From NCBI GenBank assembly GCA_018377375.1, contig JAGZZN010000038.1:1-17812 (forward strand): a stretch of 17,812 nt of DNA, given 5' to 3'. The notes beneath the pieces are model-generated. The model had not been told where the DNA came from. It was given only the letters and a program-made list of their open reading frames with translations, and made no database searches. Shown piece after piece: positions 13,209 through 17,812 of this stretch (positions are counted from its first letter, which is position 1; the number at the start of each line of letters is the position of its first letter). This stretch comes from Streptococcus parasanguinis (GTDB lineage: Bacteria; Bacillota; Bacilli; Lactobacillales; Streptococcaceae). Made by a program: the position numbers and the translations under genes.

Positions 13209-13682
13209 ATGCGTTGTCCAAAATGTGGTGGAAGTAAGTCTAGTGTGGTGGATAGTCGACAAGCTGAAGATGGGAACACCATCCGTCGTCGCAGGGAATG
13301 CGAAGAATGCCATTATCGCTTTACTACCTACGAACGAGTGGAAGAGCGGACCCTAGTGGTTGTCAAAAAGGATGGGACACGCGAGCAATTTTCTCGTGAT
13401 AAAATCTTTAATGGTATTATCCGCTCAGCTCAAAAACGGCCTGTTTCTAGTGACGAAATCGAAGAAATTGTAAACCGGATCGAGCAAAAGGTTCGCAGCC
13501 AAAGTGATAATGAAATCAACAGTGAATATATTGGTTCGTTGGTCATGGATGAGTTAGCAGATCTAGATGAGATCACCTATGTCCGTTTTGCTAGTGTTTA
13601 CCGGAGTTTCAAGGATGTCGGTGAGTTAGAAACCCTCTTGAAACAAATTACGAAGGGAACCAAGAAGAAAAAGGAAAAATAG
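13209..13682 (+). CDS. nrdR: Transcriptional repressor NrdR
   Basis: The 157-residue protein represses ribonucleotide reductase genes in response to dATP/ATP. An N-terminal zinc ribbon uses Cys3, Cys6, Cys31 and Cys34 (MRCPKCGG at 1-8, ECEECHYRFTTYE at 30-42). An ATP-cone follows (about 49-139; VVKKDGTREQFSRDKI) and binds the effector nucleotides. Length is typical. AAGGAGGT at 13196-13203 gives a strong start. The stop is immediately followed by the dnaB ATG with no gap, so NrdR is made together with the helicase-loading proteins, linking dNTP supply to initiation of replication. This gene order is conserved in streptococci. Confidence 0.97.
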   Translation: MRCPKCGGSKSSVVDSRQAEDGNTIRRRRECEECHYRFTTYERVEERTLVVVKKDGTREQFSRDKIFNGIIRSAQKRPVSSDEIEEIVNRIEQKVRSQSDNEINSEYIGSLVMDELADLDEITYVRFASVYRSFKDVGELETLLKQITKGTKKKKEK

Positions 13683-14861
13683 ATGAAGCCCAATACGCCT
13701 TTCGCATTTTTAAAAAATAATCTTCTTCCACCGGCAGGGGCTGCATTGGAGCAGTATTACCTGCCTATTTTAGAGACAGAAACTGTAGCAGTTTATCGTT
13801 ATCTGCTCGCCTCTTATGATCAGGGTGAAAAACAATATTTGCTTGCTCAAATCCTCAATCACTTGAATATAGGATTTCCACAGTTGCTGCTCGCCTTTGA
13901 TCGTTTAATTGCTATGGGGTTGCTTGATCTCTATGAGGAAGAAGTTGGGATCACCATCCAGTTACATGCTCCTCTTGCGTCAGAAGAATTTTTTTCGAAT
14001 GCTGTTTTTAAACGCTTGCTTGAAAAAAAGATTGGGGAAAAGGCTGTGGAGGATCTGCTCCCAGCACGCTCTTTAGGAACTAGACGGCAAGTTTCCTTCT
14101 CGCAAGTCTTTGGACTAGATGCTGGGGAGACGACCGTTCTTCCAAGTAAGAAACAGCAGTTTGATATGGAGATGTTTAAGCGAATGATGGGGCGTGATGG
14201 ACTTCGTTTTGCGGATGAAGGAGAAGCGACTCTTGCCCTCTTTGCCATTGCAGAAGAACAACAATGGACCTGGTATGAAACTTATCTCCTGGCGAAAGAA
14301 ACAGCTGTAGACCGTACCGTCTCTCCAAAGAGAATGAAGCAAAAGTTGGCTCAGGCTAGCCAGGAGCAACCCCGCATGTCCTATAGCCGTCAGGAAGAAA
14401 CTATTCTGAGGGAAGCGAAGGCAAAATCCAGCTTACAATTTCTAGCGGAGATTAAGAAGGCGCGCAATGCGACCATTACGCAGAGCGAACGCAAGACTCT
14501 ATCTAAGTTAGCTGATCTAGGTTTACTAGATGAGGTGATCAATATTATCTTATTGTTGACATTTAATAAGACTCAGTCTGCTAATCTCAATGAAAAGTAT
14601 GCTTTGAAGGTAGGAAATGATTTTTCTTATCAAGGGGTCAACAGTGCAGAACTAGCGATTTTAAAAGTTCGAGAACGCCAGGAACAAGCTAAGGCTCAAG
14701 GAAGCAAGGGGATGAGTCCTACATCAGCCAAGAGCAAACACAGTAATGTTCCCAAGTGGAGTCAACCAAACTATCAAAATCAAACCAGTCAAGCAGAAAA
14801 GGTGGATCTTGCTAAAGAGAAACAACGCCTGTTAGAAAAACTGAATCAAGGAGATGAGTAG
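13683..14861 (+). CDS. dnaB: Replication initiation and membrane attachment protein DnaB
   Basis: The 392-residue protein is the Firmicute DnaB (DnaB/DnaD superfamily), not the replicative helicase. It helps DnaI load the helicase at oriC and at restarting forks. The N-terminal winged-helix part covers about 20-125. The C-terminal DnaB/DnaD domain is about 255-335 (SERKTLSKLADLGLLDEVIN, then VNSAELAILKVRERQ). The last 55 residues are a charged, Gln/Lys/Ser-rich low-complexity tail. The ATG directly abuts the nrdR stop, with AAGGAA at about 13671-13676 in the nrdR end. The dnaI ATG abuts its own stop. Confidence 0.92.
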   Translation: MKPNTPFAFLKNNLLPPAGAALEQYYLPILETETVAVYRYLLASYDQGEKQYLLAQILNHLNIGFPQLLLAFDRLIAMGLLDLYEEEVGITIQLHAPLASEEFFSNAVFKRLLEKKIGEKAVEDLLPARSLGTRRQVSFSQVFGLDAGETTVLPSKKQQFDMEMFKRMMGRDGLRFADEGEATLALFAIAEEQQWTWYETYLLAKETAVDRTVSPKRMKQKLAQASQEQPRMSYSRQEETILREAKAKSSLQFLAEIKKARNATITQSERKTLSKLADLGLLDEVINIILLLTFNKTQSANLNEKYALKVGNDFSYQGVNSAELAILKVRERQEQAKAQGSKGMSPTSAKSKHSNVPKWSQPNYQNQTSQAEKVDLAKEKQRLLEKLNQGDE

Positions 14862-15761
14862 ATGGAAAGTGTAGGTCAAACCATGTCTCACATGAACCGT
14901 GCGCGTCAATTTAACTATGAGGATTTGGTCGCACAGATCTTGGCAGACCAAGAAGTGGCTGCCTTTATCAAGGACCAGTCTTTGTCTGAACAAGAAATTC
15001 GACGGAGTATTTCAAAATTTAATCAATACATTAGTGAACGCAACCGTTTCTTATTGGGAGATCCGGATTATATTGCCAAAGGTTATAAGCCCATCCTCAC
15101 CATGAATGAAGGCTATGCGGATGTCGCTTATGAGGAGACGCCAGAGTTAATCGAAGACCAAAAACGAGCTGCGATCAACCAACGTCTCAACTTGATCAAT
15201 CTCCCTTCAACCTTGAAAGAGGCGAGTCTAGCTAAGGTAGAGCTCGATGATAAGGGACGATTTGAGGCCTTTGAAGAATTAGCCAATTTTGTAGCCAACT
15301 ATCCGGAATATCAAAAGGGGATCTACCTCTATGGTGATTTTGGAGTAGGAAAGAGCTACATGATGGCAGCCTTGGCTCATGATTTATCCGAAAAACGCCA
15401 GGCCTCTACTACCCTACTTCATTTCCCAAGTTTTGCTATCGATGTCAAAAATGCCATCAGTTCAGGCTTGGTCAAAGAAACCGTCAATCAGGTGAAAAAA
15501 GCCGAAATTTTAATTCTCGATGATATCGGTGCGGAACAGATGTCAGCCTGGGTGCGAGATGAAATCTTACAGGTGATTCTGCAGCACCGGATGCAGGAAA
15601 ATCTCCCAACCTTCTTTACTTCTAACTTTAATTTTGAAGAGTTGGAACGTCATTTTGCGGCTTCGCGCAACGGGGATGAAACCTGGCAGGCCAAACGTGT
15701 CATGGAGCGCGTGAAATTTTTAGCCAAGGAAATCCATTTGGAAGGAGTCAATCGCCGATGA
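14862..15761 (+). CDS. dnaI: Primosomal protein DnaI (helicase loader)
   Basis: The 299-residue AAA+ ATPase loads the replicative helicase. The C-terminal domain shows Walker A GDFGVGKS (158-165), Walker B ILILDD (216-221), sensor 1 FFTSN (251-255) and an arginine-containing AKRVMERV (277-284). The N-terminal domain (about 1-115) binds helicase. In B. subtilis this region carries a zinc site built from Cys/His; here the whole protein has no cysteine, so that site is absent. AAGGAG lies at 14848-14853 in the end of dnaB, with an 8-base spacer. The stop overlaps the next start as ATGA. An internal ATG at codon 8 or 11 is a possible alternative start, but spacing favours 14862. Confidence 0.95.
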   Translation: MESVGQTMSHMNRARQFNYEDLVAQILADQEVAAFIKDQSLSEQEIRRSISKFNQYISERNRFLLGDPDYIAKGYKPILTMNEGYADVAYEETPELIEDQKRAAINQRLNLINLPSTLKEASLAKVELDDKGRFEAFEELANFVANYPEYQKGIYLYGDFGVGKSYMMAALAHDLSEKRQASTTLLHFPSFAIDVKNAISSGLVKETVNQVKKAEILILDDIGAEQMSAWVRDEILQVILQHRMQENLPTFFTSNFNFEELERHFAASRNGDETWQAKRVMERVKFLAKEIHLEGVNRR

Positions 15762-16471
15762 ATGAAACCATCCGTTTAATGAAATCTCATTTTTCTGTTC
15801 GCCGTTTTAAGGAAGAAGCCATCAAAGAAGCTGACCTCAAGGAAATCTTATCAGCTGGGCAGATGGCATCAAGTTGGAAAAACTTTCAGTCTTATTCTGT
15901 GATTGTGGTCAAAAGCAAGGAAAAGAAAGAAGCTCTCTACGATTTGCTTCCTCAAGAAGCGATTCGCCAATCGGATGTCTTTCTCCTCTTTGTTGGAGAT
16001 TTAAACCGCGCTGAAAAAGCTGTCAAACTTCATGAGCAGGATTTCCATCCTGAAGGGGTGGACAACTTACTGATCACCTCAGTGGATGCGGCTCTAGCAG
16101 CTCAAAATACGCTATTAGCAGCTGAAAGTCTCGGCTATGGTGGAGTGATTATCGGCATGTTGCGCTACTGTTCAGAAGAAGTCGCAGCACTCTTCCGTCT
16201 GCCAGACTATACCTATCCTGTTTTTGGGATTGCTCTCGGAGTACCTAATCAGCAGCATGCGGTGAAACCACGTTTGCCATTGGAGCAGGTTGCTTTTGAA
16301 GAAGAATACCAAGAACAAGACCTATCGGTTGTGACTGCCTACGACAAGGTTCAGGCAGATTATGCTGGAGCGCGTGTAACGGACAGCTGGAGCGAGCGTC
16401 TTGCAGCTCAATTTGGTCAACCTGAACAAGAAGAGACCAAAAAACTACTAGAAAAACACAAACTATTATGA
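15758..16471 (+). CDS. NfsA-type NADPH-dependent nitroreductase/flavin oxidoreductase
   Basis: The 237-residue protein fits the FMN-binding nitroreductase family. SVRRF (13-17) is the usual phosphate-binding N-terminal motif of FMN nitroreductases. ITSVDAALAAQNTLLAAESLGYGGVIIG (106-133, quoted in part) is the dimer/FMN helix and glycine loop, followed by the conserved PVFGIALGVP (154-163). Length matches the NfsA branch. The physiological substrate is likely a quinone, flavin or other electron acceptor. Its ATG overlaps the dnaI stop, with AAGGAG at 15742-15747, so it is translated from the same transcript; no functional link to replication is evident. Confidence 0.87.
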   Translation: MNETIRLMKSHFSVRRFKEEAIKEADLKEILSAGQMASSWKNFQSYSVIVVKSKEKKEALYDLLPQEAIRQSDVFLLFVGDLNRAEKAVKLHEQDFHPEGVDNLLITSVDAALAAQNTLLAAESLGYGGVIIGMLRYCSEEVAALFRLPDYTYPVFGIALGVPNQQHAVKPRLPLEQVAFEEEYQEQDLSVVTAYDKVQADYAGARVTDSWSERLAAQFGQPEQEETKKLLEKHKLL

Positions 16472-16513
16472 AATGAAGAGAGGCGTTCTTGAACCGAGGT
16501 CTCGCCTTTCATT
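16472..16513 (+). other. Hairpin in the leader of der
   Basis: AATGAA (16472-16477) and AGGCG (16481-16485) pair with TTCATT (16508-16513) and CGCCT (16503-16507), with a three-base bulge and a 17-base loop. No U-run follows (AGAAAAGAGG does), so it is not a normal intrinsic terminator. It begins directly at the nitroreductase stop and ends six bases before the der ribosome binding site. It may be an RNA processing or stability element. Confidence 0.45.
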
Positions 16514-16528
16514 AGAAAAGAGGAAATC

Positions 16529-17812
16529 ATGGCCCTACCAACTATTGCGATTGTAGGCCGTCCCAATGTCGGAAAATCGACTCTCTTTAACCGGATTGCC
16601 GGTGAGCGGATTTCCATCGTTGAGGATGTAGAAGGAGTCACTCGTGACCGCATTTATGCAACAGCTGAGTGGTTAAATCGAAAATTTAGTATCATTGATA
16701 CAGGGGGGATTGATGACGTAGATGCCCCATTTATGGAGCAAATCAAGCATCAAGCAGAAATCGCCATGGACGAAGCAGATGTGATCGTCTTTGTTGTTTC
16801 TGGAAAAGAAGGGATCACGGATGCGGATGAATATGTCACTCGTATCTTGTATAAGACCCATAAACCGGTGATTCTTGCAGTCAACAAGGTGGATAACCCA
16901 GAGATGCGCAATGATATCTATGACTTTTATGCCTTGGGACTGGGTGAGCCACTACCGGTATCCTCTGTCCACGGGATCGGAACTGGGGATGTGCTCGATG
17001 CCATCATTGAAAATCTTCCGAATGAAACAGAAGAAGAAAATCCAGATATCATCAAATTTAGCTTGATTGGTCGTCCAAATGTTGGGAAGTCAAGCTTGAT
17101 CAATGCGATTCTCGGGGAAGACCGGGTCATCGCAAGCCCGGTTGCTGGAACTACACGGGATGCCATCGATACCCATTTTACCGATGCAGATGGCCAAGAA
17201 TTTACCATGATCGATACAGCTGGTATGCGCAAATCTGGTAAAATCTATGAAAACACTGAGAAATATTCTGTCATGCGTGCCATGCGTGCCATCGACCGTT
17301 CAGATGTGGTTTTGATGGTTATCAATGCCGAAGAAGGGATTCGGGAGTATGATAAGCGGATCGCTGGCTTTGCTCATGAAGCTGGTAAAGGGATGATCAT
17401 TGTTGTCAACAAATGGGATACTATTGAAAAAGACAACCATACCATGAAGCAGTGGGAAGATGACATTCGCGATCAATTCCAATACCTTTCTTATGCGCCG
17501 ATTGTCTTTGTTTCTGCCCTAACTAAACAACGCTTGCACAAGTTGCCAGACATGATCAAACAGATCAGTGAGAGTCAAAATACGCGGATTCCTTCAGCTG
17601 TCTTGAACGATGTGATTATGGATGCCATTGCCATTAATCCAACGCCGACCGATAAAGGAAAACGCCTCAAGATCTTCTATGCGACACAAGTGGCAACCAA
17701 GCCGCCAACTTTTGTGGTCTTTGTTAACGAAGAAGAACTGATGCACTTCTCATACCTCCGTTTCTTGGAGAACCAAATTCGCAAGGCCTTTGTTTTTGAA
17801 GGAACTCCAATC
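16529..17812 (+). CDS. der: Ribosome biogenesis GTPase Der (EngA), 3' end outside window
   Basis: The reading frame is open for 428 codons to the last base; family length of about 436 means only a few residues are missing. Two tandem GTPase domains are visible. The first has G1 GRPNVGKS (10-17), DTGG (57-60) and NKVD (119-122). The second has G1 GRPNVGKS (181-188), DTAGM (229-233) and NKWD (294-297). A C-terminal KH-like domain runs from about 355. Der acts in late 50S subunit assembly. The start at 16529 has AGAGGA at 16519-16524 and gives MALPTIAIVG. It follows the nitroreductase gene after a 57-base gap holding a hairpin, so it is probably in the same operon. No break or frameshift is seen. 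Confidence 0.97.
   Translation, partial: MALPTIAIVGRPNVGKSTLFNRIAGERISIVEDVEGVTRDRIYATAEWLNRKFSIIDTGGIDDVDAPFMEQIKHQAEIAMDEADVIVFVVSGKEGITDADEYVTRILYKTHKPVILAVNKVDNPEMRNDIYDFYALGLGEPLPVSSVHGIGTGDVLDAIIENLPNETEEENPDIIKFSLIGRPNVGKSSLINAILGEDRVIASPVAGTTRDAIDTHFTDADGQEFTMIDTAGMRKSGKIYENTEKYSVMRAMRAIDRSDVVLMVINAEEGIREYDKRIAGFAHEAGKGMIIVVNKWDTIEKDNHTMKQWEDDIRDQFQYLSYAPIVFVSALTKQRLHKLPDMIKQISESQNTRIPSAVLNDVIMDAIAINPTPTDKGKRLKIFYATQVATKPPTFVVFVNEEELMHFSYLRFLENQIRKAFVFEGTPI

Noticed and set aside
1..17812. CRISPR array, tRNA, rRNA, transposase or phage genes
   Set aside because: Looked for on both strands; no regularly spaced repeats, no cloverleaf with CCA-type ends, and no integrase or transposase motifs were seen. 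The palindromic element at 2456-2611 is cloverleaf-like but has no tRNA consensus boxes (no GTTCRANNC).

Overview
The window reads as chromosomal DNA of an oral streptococcus of the Mitis/Sanguinis group. The clues are moderate GC, GGAGG ribosome binding sites, repeated extended -10 promoters (TG-N-TATACT), the pair gnd-ritR, the order nrdR-dnaB-dnaI-nitroreductase-der, and rsmG beside lemA-htpX. I cannot name the species. Most of the window is ordinary housekeeping core. The less explained material lies in the intergenic repeats, the Rgg/small-protein/MFS locus and the ptsG control region.

Layout. Positions 1-174 hold a hairpin-forming repeat and a strong terminator. rsmG (minus) is divergent from the lemA-htpX pair (plus). 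Between htpX and the convergent MFS gene lies a 298-base gap with an unusual four-stem palindromic element and two sibling terminator hairpins. The minus-strand block 5078-2716 encodes an Rgg/MutR-type regulator, then an unannotated 58-residue protein whose stop overlaps the start of an MFS exporter. Divergent from rgg is a YceD/DUF177 gene, then a flotillin gene under its own promoter.

From 7.5 to 12.1 kb: gnd (6-phosphogluconate dehydrogenase) is followed by ritR, the orphan response regulator with Asn53 in place of the phospho-acceptor Asp and a cysteine at 128. Next comes a glucose/maltose-class PTS permease (EIICBA). Its promoter is strong and is flanked by two LacI/CcpA-type operator sequences with A-rich direct repeats between them. 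An elaborate hairpin separates it from an endonuclease/exonuclease/phosphatase-fold protein.

From 13.1 kb to the end: nrdR (repressor of ribonucleotide reductase genes), dnaB and dnaI (helicase-loading proteins), an NfsA-type nitroreductase and der (ribosome-assembly GTPase, cut by the window end). The first four are tightly packed or overlapping and look like one transcript.

How it fits together: gnd, ritR and ptsG link sugar uptake, NADPH production and redox/iron control. nrdR-dnaB-dnaI link dNTP supply to replication initiation. rgg, the small protein and the MFS gene look like a self-contained regulated export unit. I found no tRNA, rRNA, CRISPR array, transposase or phage gene.
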